DNA from: Taenia hydatigena
Lineage: Eukaryota > Platyhelminthes > Cestoda > Cyclophyllidea > Taeniidae
Length of the DNA stretch: 64,000 bases
Assembly: GCA_036345935.2 (NCBI GenBank)
Contig: JADWOT020001611.1
Span: forward strand, 1 to 64,000
Reading direction: 5' to 3'
The translations under genes were made by a program, and so were the position numbers. The notes under the pieces are model-generated. The model saw only the letters and a list, made by a program, of their open reading frames with translations, did not search any database and was not told the origin of the DNA. Below, in pieces: positions 26,233 to 38,702 of the stretch; the stretch's first letter is position 1, and each line of letters begins with the position of its first letter.

Positions 26233-26342
26233 GTGACTGTAATACTTAATTCCTTTAAATGCGCTTTGTAGGCCAGGGGCGGGAAGTCAATTTTGAACCA
26301 CGTGACGGAGGAACGCGGAGACTCCTTGGAACGTGACGGACC
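26233..26342 (+). repeat. Left arm of a 110-bp inverted repeat
   Basis: Starts GTGACTGTAATACTTAATTC and matches the reverse complement of 26503-26612 with only a few mismatches. The arms are separated by about 160 bases. Because the two are nearly identical while most other repeats here are badly diverged, this is the youngest duplication by appearance apart from the TRIM. Confidence 0.85.
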
Positions 26343-26466
26343 CCCGGCCTGAACCCCCATTCGTCGCCTAACTGTATCTATTACCCATATAACAGTAAAG
26401 ATGTCTAAACGCACTCAGACTTCTACTGGCAAGGTAACCAGGAGGGAGAGGAGGAACCCTCTACAC

Positions 26467-26497
26467 TGGTGGCAGCGGTGGGATTCGAACCCACGCC
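26467..26497 (-). other. tRNA-Leu-like 3' end (SINE piece or primer-binding site)
   Basis: Read on the minus strand, this is a perfect T-arm and acceptor strand ending in CCA: GGCGTGGGTTCGAATCCCAC followed by CGCTGCCACCA. That is the 3' part of animal tRNA-Leu genes as I know them. No D-arm or matching 5' acceptor strand (GGCAGCG) is seen upstream, so it is not a full tRNA. On the plus strand it follows CTACA and one base, exactly like the primer-binding site of the TRIM element at 50567, but the match to the tRNA is much longer (31 bases). It is either a tRNA-derived SINE fragment or an unusually long primer-binding site of an LTR element. Confidence 0.6.
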
Positions 26498-26502
26498 CTT
26501 TC

Positions 26503-26612
26503 GGACCGTCACGTTCCAAGGAGTCTCCGCGTTCCTCCGTCACGTGGTTCAAAATTGACTTCCCGCCCCTGGCCTACAAAGCGCATTTAAAGAAATTAAG
26601 TATTACAGTGAC
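26503..26612 (-). repeat. Right arm of the 110-bp inverted repeat
   Basis: Reverse-complement partner of 26233-26342. It is joined directly to the tRNA-Leu-like segment, which the left arm lacks. So the arms may be two copies of one repeat inserted head to head, only one of them with the tRNA-like part. Confidence 0.85.
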
Positions 26613-26916
26613 ATGGAACATGGACTTAACTCTGATAGACATTACCGCCGACCGCCTCGACAGTTTAAGCGTTGTAATCCCTCATGCCTGTGATACATCG
26701 ACCTGTGTGGACTCGCCTCCAAAACAATTCATTTTAGCGACTCCCAACTCCACGCATAGGTCCCACCAGAACATCTTTAAAAGACATCAGGTTATTTATC
26801 TATTTTCAAGAACTTAGGGCGCACTAAGTGGTTGCCATCAAAACATGCTATGAGAACCACAAAGCAGCTGGAAGAGCAAAACACCATCACAGCTACTAAA
26901 TGAAAGACAGCCAAGG

Positions 26917-27054
26917 TCAGTTCGTAGACGCCTCATAGGGGAAGCCAATAACTCGCTTTATCAGTTCTACTAGTTTCTTGATATCTTCGTCTTCACTATC
27001 TTGCTTTTGATCTGTTTCAGCACCAAGTCTACTATCGAGCAAATCCTTGAGTGT
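26917..27054 (-). CDS. Homeobox relative 1, acidic C-terminal exon
   Basis: Minus-strand frame from an acceptor-like TTTTAG (27060-27055) to TGA at 26919-26917, 45 residues, with DSRLGAETDQKQDSEDEDI then KRVIGFPYEAS. The same frame is kept in the second relative at 52740-52612 (LGSETNQKQDDEG, KRVIGFLYEAS). Agreement of frame, stop position and acidic character argues that this was a real protein tail. It has no recognisable domain. Confidence 0.45.
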   Translation of the reverse strand, partial: TLKDLLDSRLGAETDQKQDSEDEDIKKLVELIKRVIGFPYEASTN

Positions 27055-27325
27055 CTAAAATTGCTGCTTGTGCCTCGGCAGCATATCACCACCTTATCCT
27101 GAAGGGACCTGCTCCAATGGTGATGCTGTTTGTTGGGCTCGTGTTGTGATTGGGAGCTTTCAGCAATTCCAAAGCCTTCACTGAATCCGCTGTCCCACGA
27201 GTCGGTTGATGGGGCGCTTCTCTCCATGGCAAGAACCATTGGCTGTGCTACAGGCGTCTCATTGCTAGAAATTTCTCACCGTCCCTCCTTGTTTTGTAGC
27301 GCTGATTCTGGAACCACATCTTCAC
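27055..27325 (-). pseudogene. Homeobox relative 1, recognition-helix exon with frameshift
   Basis: After an acceptor (TCTGTTAG, ending at 27326) the minus strand encodes VKMWFQNQRYKTRR: Trp48, Phe49, Asn51, Arg53 and Tyr54, an NK-2-like recognition helix, closer to the NK-2 consensus than the plus-strand gene at 23.3 kb. The frame then stops at TAG 27250-27248. Compared with the plus-strand gene, one A is missing in a short A run near 27285. With that base the frame would join the open frame from 27239 downward (STDSWDSGFSEGFG, then a His-rich stretch). So this copy looks frameshifted, unless a sequencing error is involved. The part up to the acidic last exon may hold a short intron near 27092-27055. 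Confidence 0.6.
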
Positions 27326-27455
27326 CTAACAGAAGAGTCAAAAGTGTGACCATTTTTGACGACTCAATCGTAGACAATTGATCAATGCACACTAATAACT
27401 GTCTTTTAAACGTGTTCTTTTAACACTTTAATGCTTGACCAACCTGAGTCCCCGT

Positions 27456-27736
27456 TTTATAATTCAGGAGAAGTTTGCCGGAACTTGTTGACAGGTGATT
27501 GGCGGTGAGAACGGTTGCTGCACCTGTGGCTGTAGCAGCTGCTGACTTAGCTCTGATGAGGTGTCAAATGGGAGTGGGTTTGACGTTGGGATGTTCGGCA
27601 TCGTAGTGGTAGTTTGAGGTTGGCCGGGGCTTTCACCTTGCCTTGAAGACAAGGACAAGTCGATGCAGGATGGCTGTTGTAATACAGACTTCAAAGATCT
27701 GGTCGATTTTGGGATGCGTGTGGAATGTACAGGCAT
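27456..27736 (-). pseudogene. Homeobox relative 1, upstream Gln/Pro/Ser-rich part
   Basis: A minus-strand frame (27736-27464) rich in Gln, Ser, Pro and Thr, with SGQ-like GQPQ and QPQVQQPF. It matches the second relative at 53243-52773 (GQPQ, FDTPSKL, QPQVQQPF). The exon end CAG with GTTGGT intron start near 27456-27451 is the same as in the plus-strand homeobox gene. The DNA just before the donor aligns with its INLTETQ part but is not a recognisable homeodomain N-terminal half, so helices 1 and 2 appear lost or replaced. The main frame stops at 27466-27464, before the donor. Confidence 0.5.
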
Positions 27737-30700
27737 TGCCTCTAAGCTATCCTATTCATTTGAAGCAGCCTCATCAATTTTTAGCCGTTTTAGTGGCGAA
27801 GGATTTAGCTGGGTTTGTTTGCTTTCGTGGCTGTTCTTTAGTGAATGTATAAGGGGAAGTGGATCTTAAAATTACTGCAGATTTCGCCAGGGCAGAGACC
27901 GTCTCATTTGTCTTTTGTGAAGTAGAAGGTGTTGCTTGTTCCACTTGCTGTTACACGATTGGTGACAAAGCTGATACGGCGAATTGTTAAGCATGCAATT
28001 TTGTCCCTCCTCAGGATACGAATGGGCATTCCGCATTGTTGCATCTGTGCAAACAAAACGAGTGAAATAAGATGTGCTGTCATTACATTTATTTGTGTCA
28101 AGTGCTCATTCATGCCTTAATGTCTGCGATGAGATAATCAAGGATTTAATTCTTCTGTCATACACGCTGGTGGGTGTCTCAATCCCTCTAACTGAAGCAT
28201 CAGCGAGCGACCTGATCCGAAATCTTTGGCTCATTTTACCGTCAAGGAACAGATTTGTTTAACTAATAGTTTGGTTAACATCTGTCAAGTGTCTTACGTT
28301 CGAAGGCGCCTCCAGAACGCTTTCAGTAAAGCGGAAATCGATGAGTCTAAATGTTGACATGATCACGGCTAGCACGCCTTACCTAAAGATCAGTTTTTCA
28401 GATGCCTGCAAACGCAAAACGCTTTTCTTCCCAACTTTTCGAAAGTTGCACTTGATTGCTGATCTTCAAACATCCTGGACAATGGTGTTCTCGCTCACGT
28501 GCCTGTTTTCCCCTCCTCTCCCCTTTTGATCGGGATTGAGCTCCATGCAGATTCCTTCTCAGGTGGTCCTCGCGAAATACCCACTGGACAACTACAGAAT
28601 GACCGAGCCTTCTTCGCACACTCTTTGCATTTGTATATCATGCCGCCCTCTCAGAAGTCTGCCAATTGTCTCCTGTCTGGCTGGTGACCTCATTAGCATC
28701 CAGCAGACACGTGCGCACATCACCAAGTTACGACAATTGCTGACACACCTTCTAAGCAGTGCAGATTCTGTTTACGCCGAATTTCCAAATTTAAAATTCT
28801 AAAGTTGCGTAATCTGATAAATTGTGGCACTGTTTAGGGGAAACGGAAGGCCCTACACTTTTATTCAGTAAAATCACTTAGCAGAATCAGTCGAGTCATC
28901 TTATAGTGCGAAAGACTTAAATGTCGAGCATCTGGTAAGAATCCCTCTTCTGTTTTAATCTCATACCAGCATAGTCTATGCAGGTCAGTGACATCGAGGA
29001 TGGGGCAGCAACAAGTTGCATGGATTTTGTCAATGAGAAAAACGTCATTGGCACTTATTATTAGCATAGTAGCAACGGTGACCGAACGCTGAAGCACTGT
29101 GTTTTATCATTAGTGGATCAAAGTTGAGATGCCTAACTAAAGACTGATCAGTCTACAAAACGCAAGAGGAGAAATGGTTGCATTTACTTCCACAAGGCGA
29201 GGAGATGGTACAATGAAACGCACTTTTGCAGGAGAAGTTAATGATTTTCGAAGTCGACCGTAAGTAAATGGCTTACAAATGGCCTGGTCTCAGTCACCTC
29301 TGTCTGAGTTCCTCCACCGCACAGACATCACCAACTCGGAGGAATGGCATTGAAGGTCTAAGCCACAGACGTAGTTTCTGCTACATCCCTCATTTCAGAG
29401 ACGATATTGCAACACCCAAGTGTTAGCATCTTTATTTATCCTTCCGTCATCTTAGCAACAATTTTCACAGCTGACGGAATACGGAGGAGGTGCGGTCATG
29501 TTGACATCAAAAACTGTCTTAAAATCCAGTTCCGCATGCATGTAATGAGATTAGCTATTCTATCCTCCACCTCTGCATTGTATGCCTCAGGAGTGAGCAG
29601 AGTGGCTACATTTTACTGGTTAGGTGTTGTCCAAGTGAATTGGAGTTAGAGGGAGTGGAAGGTGGTTTACACCTTAGAGGTCAATGACCTTCACTCAGTC
29701 GATTGATTGGCGTGTGCTGACTGCTAACCATTGGAAAAGTGCATTGAAACAAATCCCCACTACCACCTATTCGTTCCGTCACTCACTGGAGATGTGATTT
29801 ACGCACTTCAAAGTTTGTTTGGATTAACAATTGAGAACGTACAGACAGAAATTTAATTGCTTGATTCGGAAAACTGGCCTAAGCAATGCATCATATGGAC
29901 GACTTCGAAACTAGGATTGCCTCATTTTTAACCAGTTTGTTGTCAAGGCAACGGCGTTAATCTAGCTAAAGAAGAATTTCCGTACTCATCAGATAGAAAT
30001 TCATTTATAGTTCATATGCACTTTTTAAAAAGATAAATAAGTCAAGGAGCAGCTAAAAGGGATTTTTGCACATGACACTGAGCTGATGCGCTCGTTATTT
30101 CTGACAGGTTCAGTGGTTTTGCAGAGCCTTATCAAAAGGCGATACTCATACTACGAGTTGATTGTGGAGAACTTTGCAAATGCACACGCTTGCGATGATT
30201 GTAAGGCAAGGGTTATGTAAACTCTAAAGATGCCCAAAACACGCACTGCTGAGTTATTGCCCACTACAGCTTCGAAGGCGATTGGCTTAACTGAACGAAG
30301 TACGCGCTCGTTGTGTTGCGCTGATTGGACTCTGTAGAAATCGACATGGTTGTGCAATTAACGGTCTGGCGGAGGTTGACCAATCATTGCCTTCTGACTT
30401 GAGATCATGTCCAAAAGTGTAAGTCTAGTTGAAAATATTCGTGCCACAAAGATATAAAGTAAAATGCTGTTCTGATTTGCTTTATGTAGAAGTCATTGCA
30501 AGCACAATGGGTAGCCGATTAGCAAAAGCGGTCCAATTCGATAATTAGCCTTTATTAAAGCACAATTGAAGTAAAACAGAAGATAATCATTTTCAATGCG
30601 AAAAGCAAAATGCGAATCTGTGATGAATGAAGACTTGACAAATGTCCCAAATTCCAAATTGAGTGTTATTCGATCCCAGTAGGCAACATTTTGCACATCT

Positions 30701-31700
30701 CTACACCCAAATTTGTGCCTTAGGATGGTGTCATTCTTAGTGATTCTCTATAGTCTGCGAACATAATCTACATAGGTTCACTAATGCACTTGTAGAAGGC
30801 ATATCATCGCTAAATTACTTGTGCTCTTGGAGCAGGCAAATCGAAATCCATTACCATCATTTCCATCAAACTTCGAGTTCTCAGATCTCCATACCTATTT
30901 AACCAACGCTATCACCACACAACATGAGGTGATGAGTAAGAACACCGTTTCAAAGGATGTGAAGGATAACGGACAAACAAACTAAGGCGGTGTCTAGATC
31001 TCATCTAAACGCAAAGGCTAAAAGATGGTTATTTTGCCGGAAGAGGTCTTGCTCTGCCATGTATCAGGTTATCACAATTTCTTCAAATGTTACAAATCAG
31101 ATGTACTGCAGCGGCAAACGTTTGGTCTTCTGGAGGGGCTTGTAGGAAACGCCTTTGTTCTCGATTGGAAAAAATATGAAGTGTAGACTACCGAGGCAAT
31201 GGCCGAATGATTTGTGGTTCTGACCACCCAACACTGCAATGCAAAACTGCTTCTCATCACAAGTGAACCACTTAGTTAGAAAGCAATCGCAAATGCATCG
31301 TGCAACTTTATGGTCCATGCAATGGAAAAATTGGTAATTCTGATAAACTTGAAAGCATAGTTTTTATAATTATCCCATATGGGTGACACTTATTTGGCGA
31401 GCCCTCACAATTCTCCTAACTGATGTAAGTGTTAGCGGTTGTTTCGCCATCACTGTTGTTTGTCGCTGAAAGTCCTTAGCACTCCAACGTCCGATTCTTG
31501 TGCTGCCAAAAATAGGGAAATACAACTTGATGAGTAGTGTATCCATCATGAGAATGCTACTTTTCAAGTTGCTTCTCCATCGCAATCTTATCTAATCGCC
31601 ATGGTGGAAAAGAAATCAAGGTTTGGCAATCTAGGTGATGCGGAGCACTTTAAAGCACACAAGTATCAATAGTCCTTTGCATTGTCTTCCGCCTCCATTA
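27737..31700. other. No recognisable gene
   Basis: Four kilobases of balanced composition. Frames such as 27904-28113, 28341-28529 and 29407-29649 are short and have no motif, consistent splice sites or second copy in the window. I see no RNA gene or mobile element. Confidence 0.3.
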
Positions 31701-32990
31701 CACGCACAATGATGCACGAGTGTCAGCTGTAGTGAAGGAGCACAAAGGCAAATGACGTTTGCGTCCAAGAAACCACCAGACACGACGAACCACCGATCGA
31801 GTGAAAAAACAGTAAATCATACGACATTCTCTCGCCTTCTACCATTCATCTTGCTTCTTAAGTTATCGTCGTTTCCACCGCCCAATTCTTCGTCAGTACT
31901 TCAGTACTCCTTTGTCAGCTACTCGCCTTTGGTCTGCTTCTTAGCCTCCATCGCCACTGCTTACACCTCAATCTCTCTGATACCCCCAATCGCACACTTC
32001 ACCGTTTTAACGTCAAAAGACCAGAAGAGATTAAAAGCATGAAAATTATGGATAAGTTATGCCACCATCTTCCCCTCCTCCCCTGCTTTATCTTCCCTTC
32101 CTTCTCCCTATCCTCATTTTCGTCGCAACTGCTTTCCTTGTGCGTTTCACTAATCAGGGTAGAAATATGGGCAGCGTCCTCGAGTAGAGCGATTGATAGG
32201 AATTCATATTCCCTCCACAAAATTGATTTCTGTATGCTCCAGTTAAATATATATGGTTAGGAAAGTGGGCCAATGGAGAAATTTAGGAACATGCAGAAGA
32301 AGAAAGAAAGTAAGAAATTCAGTGCAGAGACATCCCCATGTTGACCTTTCCCATCCTTTCCTCTACTTACCCTCCGTAAACCTCTCGCTTTCGCCTCGTA
32401 CCCAATCATTCTTTCGTTGCTTCGCCCAGGTTGGTGATGTTTGCTCGCCACCATTGTACTCCCTGGTGCAAGGCAACAATGGATCTTGGTATGGAATTAG
32501 AGTAATCGGCAGAAACGCACCTTTGCTCACGCCATAGTAATCGCAAGGGGTGGGTTGCCAATGCATAGTAGGCGTTTTCTGAAAAAAAAACTGAGGACAA
32601 GCAGTCACGATGAGGCAGCGCATTTAAGTCAAAGCACATATATATCGGTGGTTTTCTCATTCTCTTCCTTCTCCTTTGCATGCAATACGATGCACATAAC
32701 TTAATCAAGTCACGAAAGCACAAATGCAAGTGATGCCTTCTCCCTCAAAGCCACCTACAAGTGGTGCTGTCTGAAGTTCACGCCAGACGGCACTAGGCGG
32801 CACCACGCGACACGTGTTGCAATCGATTCCCACCTTTCAGGTCAAATTGGTCTACCACACGACAAACTGTCAGACATGTTGTTCTACGTGTTGCATGCCT
32901 GCATTTATTTATATTGCTTTGCCGCTCTGCCCTTCTCGCCATTTAGTTATTCGTCGGTGCCTCTCTCCTGCCTCGTTTCATTCTTGCCCC
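31701..32990. other. A/C- and pyrimidine-rich stretch, no gene seen
   Basis: Marks the start of a long region where A and C dominate the plus strand. CT-rich blocks near 32070-32130 and 32360-32400 make long chance frames in several phases. Nothing recognisable. Confidence 0.3.
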
Positions 32991-32992
32991 CA

Positions 32993-33218
32993 GCCTTATT
33001 TGCATCCCTTACTTCCGTCGCAGCCCTCTCCATCCCCTCATCACTCCAAGCCTTTCAATCCTTTATTTCAGAGACGTCGAAAGGGCGAAAACAGAGAGGT
33101 ATCATAAGAATTAGGGATGAATTTTGGTGCCAACACCCCTTCCTCTAACTGTGCTACCTTCTTCTGTTCCCGGCATTCACTTGCATGCGTCATTTCAATA
33201 TTTTCACATCCGATATCC
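32993..33218 (+). repeat. Direct duplication, first unit
   Basis: About 225 bases starting GCCTTATTTGCATCCC and ending near GATATCC, repeated 860 bases further on at 33853-34076 with moderate divergence. Both include CTTCCGTCGCA and GACGTCGAA followed by GGGCGAAAACAGA. The frames through it are not conserved in an obvious coding manner. Confidence 0.75.
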
Positions 33219-33852
33219 AGCATAATCACATAGAAAGGGAGCTATGACTAGGCAGTTCACGTGTCATTTAGACGAAATCTTTAAATTTTACCCGGACACG
33301 CGTCCAGATGAGTAAGCGATTGAATCAGTTGAGGAATAGATGGTAGAAATATAGAAAGCAGTAAAGAAGGCCACACCAGAGCAATGTGGGGAGTCATCCT
33401 ACAACGTTTATTTCCAATCCTCTTCTGTCCATCTCCACTCTTACTCCTTCAATTCCAACGACTTCTCATCTCTTCGCATCTACCCTAATCATTCCCTGTC
33501 TCATTCAGCTGAAAATTTATGTTACTGGACCCCTGCCAAAAAAACGCATGGACCACAATTGCCGTTTTAAATGCAAAACAAAAATTATTCTAAGCACAGA
33601 AGTAGGAGTACGCATCAGAAATGCCGCTCCGTTAGCTCAATAGCAATATTTATGGGCGGGTCGTTAAGCTCTCATCTACCGAGCATACCCCGTCCCCACA
33701 GGCGTCTTATGCATTAAATTTAAGTCCGCCCTAATATTTTAATTTAACCTGCCTAATCAACTCGATACAACTGCATGTCATGCAAGTTGAGATCTTCTCT
33801 TTCTCGCAGACATTAGGGATCAAAGCACACATGGAAAGGCAAAGATTCACCG

Positions 33853-34076
33853 GCCTTATTTGTATCCTTCACTTCCGTCGCAACCCTCTCTCTCTTCATC
33901 ACTCCACACCTTTCCATCCTTTATTCCAGCGACGTCGAAGGGGCGAAAACAGATACATGTCATAGAAATTAGAGATGAATTTTGTTGCCAGCACCCCTTC
34001 TTCTACATATGCTACCTTCTTTTGTTCCAGGACTTCACTTGTATGTGTCATTTCAATAATTTTTGCATTCGGTATC
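33853..34076 (+). repeat. Direct duplication, second unit
   Basis: Second unit of the pair at 32993-33218. The similarity continues past the unit end: the sequence near 34077 (TTCAGCTACAAATTCATG) resembles that near 33505, so the first unit has gained, or the second lost, about 280 bases. Confidence 0.75.
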
Positions 34077-34120
34077 CTTCAGCTACAAATTCATGCTACC
34101 CAACTCCTTTTACAATTTGA

Positions 34121-35716
34121 TTTGAGAACTTCCGTAAGTAGCTACTAAATGGTTTAAGCTGCTAAACTACGATTCTGGTCGATTCTGGATCTAAGCAAAC
34201 AGAATATAACGGAGCTCTATATGCTTGCGTTAGTTTGGCTTCCTTCGCCAAAATAGTCTACTTAAATGTCGGCCAGGTCTAGATTTTTTGCTACATAGCT
34301 TGAGGAACATCGCAGCTACCAGCGACGAAAGAAACAGCTGAGTACAAAATTAAATAATTGTAGGTAAAAAACCAAGGAAATAGATCTCAGTTATGTACAT
34401 AAGCCATCCTAGTTTTGTATTAAAATTATTTGCATCAAATGGTGTTTATTCCCAAGCACAAAATGTCTTGCAATCGAACTATACTTCGCTGAAACGCAAG
34501 CAACCTAACATTTGAGGCCTAATCCTAATTAATGTTAGATTGGGATGAACCAATCATGCGGAAGTGTAGTATCCATTCACCCTGGCTGCTTGTTAATGCA
34601 CACTCTTGGTAGAGCCGCATGGTATCAAATGTTATAGTATCAGAGAAGACCTACGTTTTTGGCGCCACACAAGATAACGACCGGGGCCTTATTGGAATCA
34701 CTTTAAAACCAATGTGAGGAATACTTCCAGCACAAAGCACTTGGGCTGTTTTGGCACTTTTTTGCCCATGTTATGCCTTATGCTTGCATTAGTCTAGGCT
34801 ACCAGTCCATATCTAATACCATTTTGACCTCTCCGATGGCGGTGGAACGCGGTGAGCAGCTCTTTCGTAAATATATCCTTTTCTCGCCTTGCTTTGAAGG
34901 CTTCTAGCTACAACCCTAAAGCTATTAAATAACTTAACTTGACTGAAATTTAATGTAGTTTACAGATATGCATGCCACAGAAATTTGTATGAAGCGATTT
35001 TACTGCGCATTAACGACTCATGCCCTGGATAAAAAACCAAACCAACTGACTAGCTGTTGTTAGTTTATGCATGACAATCATGGTAAGAAACGATATAATG
35101 CAATTAATTCTTACCTGAGTTACATGTAAAGTGACGTCAAAGGCAGAATTCTAACCCTAAATTGCTAGGTAGAGGACTCATGATTAGCAAATTATACTCC
35201 AGTCAGACGCGACACGTTCCAGTGAAATTCATACCTCACAAGCTCATTTTTACCTAGCAATCCCTAGTACATAGGATAAGCCTTTTAAAATACACGGCCT
35301 TCTCCTGCCAAAATCATAACGTTTTAGTGCATCAAAGGACTCAATTTGCCAACGAGACGGAAAGCAGTTACCGCTAATGACCTCAAAATGATGAGCGATT
35401 TAATTAGCTTAAATAATTATTTCAATTAACAAAATGCGCAATCTATAGTTGAATTATGTCCTAGAAATTATAAACTTCAAGTGCATTTATTTTCGGCCTT
35501 AAAAGCCACATGATGTATTACGTTCGATATGCAGGATTAAATGATAAGGGTTCGTAGACATTGTTCGAATAAAATCTATCACTAATTAAGCACGTGTCCA
35601 AACCCAGTAAAATTTATTCATTGCACTTGCAGCATCAATAAAAATGCGGCAATCCCTTACGTCGAATTGCTTTGGCATACGGAGGTGGACACAAGTGAAG
35701 TTTTAGGCAGCCAATT
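34121..35716. other. No recognisable gene
   Basis: AT-rich sequence with no open frame of note on either strand and no visible repeat copy. Confidence 0.35.
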
Positions 35717-35717
35717 G

Positions 35718-35950
35718 GCCCAAAATACCCGCGATTGTGCAAAAAACAGTTTAATCTGACGTCATTACGTTAGCTGTTAGTTATTCAAATCAACATAGAC
35801 TCGCCAAAACCTAGCCGAAAATATCCGTGATTATGTTAAAAACAGTTTTAATTGACGCCACCACGCTAGCCGTTTGATAACATGTCATCTCAATCTGCCC
35901 TAGTAACTACAATCTATTATCCAAACCAACTTTGACTTGTCGAAACCTAC
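35718..35950 (+). repeat. Two diverged tandem units of about 100 bases
   Basis: CAAAATACCCGCGATTGTGC at 35719 recurs as AAAATATCCGTGATTATGT at 35819, and both are followed by AAAAACAGTTT, a GACG word, and later a GCCAAAACCTA or GTCGAAACCTA word. The second unit carries an extra insertion. Confidence 0.6.
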
Positions 35951-38435
35951 CCTAAGCCATTACGCATAGTTTATGTACTCACTCACCAATCAACACAAAA
36001 GTGATGCGCTAAACAGTCATTTTCATCTAGTGATTCGGTCGTAGCAAAATGTGACTGCTGCACTCCCACCACAATCTCGAGACTCTTCTGGCATATTACA
36101 GTGGACCACCTCACCTCACACACCTCGACCACGTCAATCAAAAAGCAAATTTATAATCACCTGCGCAAAATCACTCAACACCCAAGTTTCTTTGTTTGCG
36201 AAGAAACACATACAAATGAGCAACATTTTTAAATTTGCTAATGATAAAAAATGAAGAGGATCACACAACACTGTGGAAATATCATCACAGCTTGAATGGG
36301 GAGATGTAGGCATCAGGAACAGTAGGGATTCATGATTTGAAGAGTTTGTGCTGTTCAACATCAAAGTGCTGCCAGAAGACGGAGGTGATCATTCCAGTGT
36401 CCCATTTCCCTCTTGACGCGTGGTTTTCATGGACTTCACGATGGTAGCGGTGTTTCCACACCGACAAATTACAATCATAATCCGCTTTGGGCAGCGGACC
36501 TCTCGTCAGCATTCAATCCACATACCATCGACATTTGAACCTGCGAATTGTAAACAGCAAGCATGGATTTGGGAAAGCCTTGATAAATAAGAAGGAAATA
36601 AGGTCAAAACAGAAGTGCTGCAGAGGTGTCACTCGAAGCAGGAAGAGACAGGCCACGCTATACAAGGAATAGGCATCATTTATCGAGAATGGCACAGATC
36701 AGTCCTAGTGCCTGTGTACAGCGAAGTACGGTGATAAACCAAGTTTCTTATGAAAGGATGTGTCTACAATCTTAGACACTCGTACTAGCAGAAGACGTCA
36801 ACTTAGTCAACAATTGGACACTTTAGTTGTAGACATCTCTCGGTGAGTGGCTATCTCGAAAATGTTGGTTTTTAGCTCACCAACAAAGTTGTAATTCCTG
36901 AGGCCCTTTATTTGTTAAGTAAACTTCACAATTCCTAGTGTCTGCCTGACACAACTACTCAATGCATTCAGGTGCGCCTCCTACCAAAGCATCCTCTCCT
37001 ATCCTGTATTCACCCAAAAGGACATCGTAACCGGGACGTGTAAAAGGCAGAAGTGATACGATAGCCATGAAACTATCCCTTCTTTATACCACGTTTTACC
37101 CGTGCTGCAGTCTGATCGTCGTCAGCTGGATTCCAGTCAAGATCAAGCATTACCAAATGGTTTGCACAAATGAAACGTAGACCACAAGCACTCGTCTTAC
37201 CACATAAAGAAAAACGCTGGATTCATAGGTTGTAAAAAATACTACGCGCGCTAAGTCTATGACCTAGGACGAAGTTGAAAATGGGAGTGAAAATCGCAGG
37301 AATCACTATGAGAAAAGAACAGTACACATCAAGGAGTCGCCCAGGCAATAGGACAAGATACAACTATTACAAACAAAACGTATAAGATCTACTTGCAAAA
37401 ATCTTCCCTTCTTTAACAATGGCAAGCAATTAGAAGCACAAAATAAAGACAGGACAGAAAAAAAACGAATTCACAACGGAACGTAAGTCTGAATCGCCAA
37501 AAAATACTTAAATTCGGAGGTCAAAAGCTAAAAAGAGACAGAAAATTTAAACCTACTAATGAGTTAATTGCAAGCTTGGAGACGGGAAAAAGGAAGCTAC
37601 GCTAAAAGTGCTTGCCGAACCAAATGGCAGAAATAAAATGCCTGATTGTTCCCTGCATACCCTCAAAAAAGGAAAAATTTCACACGGACGAAAAATATTG
37701 CAGTAACCAAATGAAGCAACGCAAAAAGGCGGTCTGGCAGAATCATTGCACAACTTACGATTTCATAAATGAAGTCAACTTCCTTAACTTTACACACGAT
37801 GATTGAATTTGAGACACAAAAACCCTAGTGTTCTACCACGAGTCTGTGAATGAATTGATGTCTACTCTTCGCATGCGAACAAAAGGCAAAAGAGACTTCA
37901 CCTTGCCAAACAATCGCCTTTTAACTAATTTTCAAAAGCATTAGCCTTTACGAGGAAATTGAGAGAATGAAGGGAATTAGCAAAAAGATAGTGCCAACCG
38001 GATGGCAAGAATAACGAATTGTTGGCTTTCAATCGCCATCCTCAAAATTACCTAAAGAAGACTACTTAACCGAAACCTCGCAAAGCGCTAAGCATGGGCA
38101 AATAGAAAATCTATGAAAACTACAGAAAACGGCACAATTAAATCGTTAATTATTCTAACGATAATGAGAGAGCTCCCCATGCTAAAAGAAAGGAGTAACT
38201 TCATGCCTACCAGCAAAAATCAAGAACAATGGCACAGTGGGAAGAAGCAACAACGCAGAGGTCAATTGTAAAGACACTACGCGTCAAGCACTCGTTGATG
38301 TGTCTCATGCCTATTGTGATGGACACAGTTCGACGCAATGATCCCTGAGTGAGTCCTGCAACCTTGTGGATAGATACTGACAAATTAATAATGCGACCTC
38401 TAAGAGAGATGCAGACTGGCAATATTGATACCCGG
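35951..38435. other. A-rich stretch, no gene seen
   Basis: Strongly A-rich on the plus strand around 37200-38200. Short frames only (for example 37612-37806, a lysine-rich chance frame). No recognisable element. Confidence 0.3.
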
Positions 38436-38702
38436 TTATGGATCCCGTGTCCATGTGGGGTAGTCTGCATCGGCGTTGAGGTATTCAACTCCATTGCATG
38501 CGTTTGATGATTTTGAACACACAACCAGCCAACACCGTCCTGCGTAATCCCCTACTTGAAGACCAAGTCTTGTGCAGCAGATAATATACTTACTCGTCGG
38601 AGTAGCCATTCCCGCGTTTTGTAGGAAAATGGATTCAGGGGCACACGAGAAGCCATCGGCACAGCTCTGCACTGACATGGCCCACTTCACTTCGACGTCC
38701 AT
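38436..38702 (-). CDS. Candidate small Cys-containing coding segment
   Basis: A minus-strand frame from ATG at 38702 to TAA near 38438-38436, 88 residues, with several Cys (SCADGFSCAPES near the start; RCWLVVC; ending DYPTWTRDP). Inside is a possible 54-base intron with a perfect donor (GTAAGTAT, near 38595) and an acceptor ending TTACGCAG near 38541. Its length is a multiple of three and it has no stop, so the frame continues either way. No family recognised; a chance frame is possible. Confidence 0.25.
   Translation of the reverse strand: MDVEVKWAMSVQSCADGFSCAPESIFLQNAGMATPTSKYIICCTRLGLQVGDYAGRCWLVVCSKSSNACNGVEYLNADADYPTWTRDP

Noticed and set aside
26455..26560. Intact tRNA gene
   Set aside because: Only the T-arm and 3' acceptor strand are recognisable; no D-arm, anticodon arm or complementary 5' acceptor strand could be found upstream on the minus strand.
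32039..32260. Frame with LCHHLPLLPC-type sequence as a membrane protein
   Set aside because: Product of a CT-rich tract; the opposite strand is equally open and no conserved copy exists.
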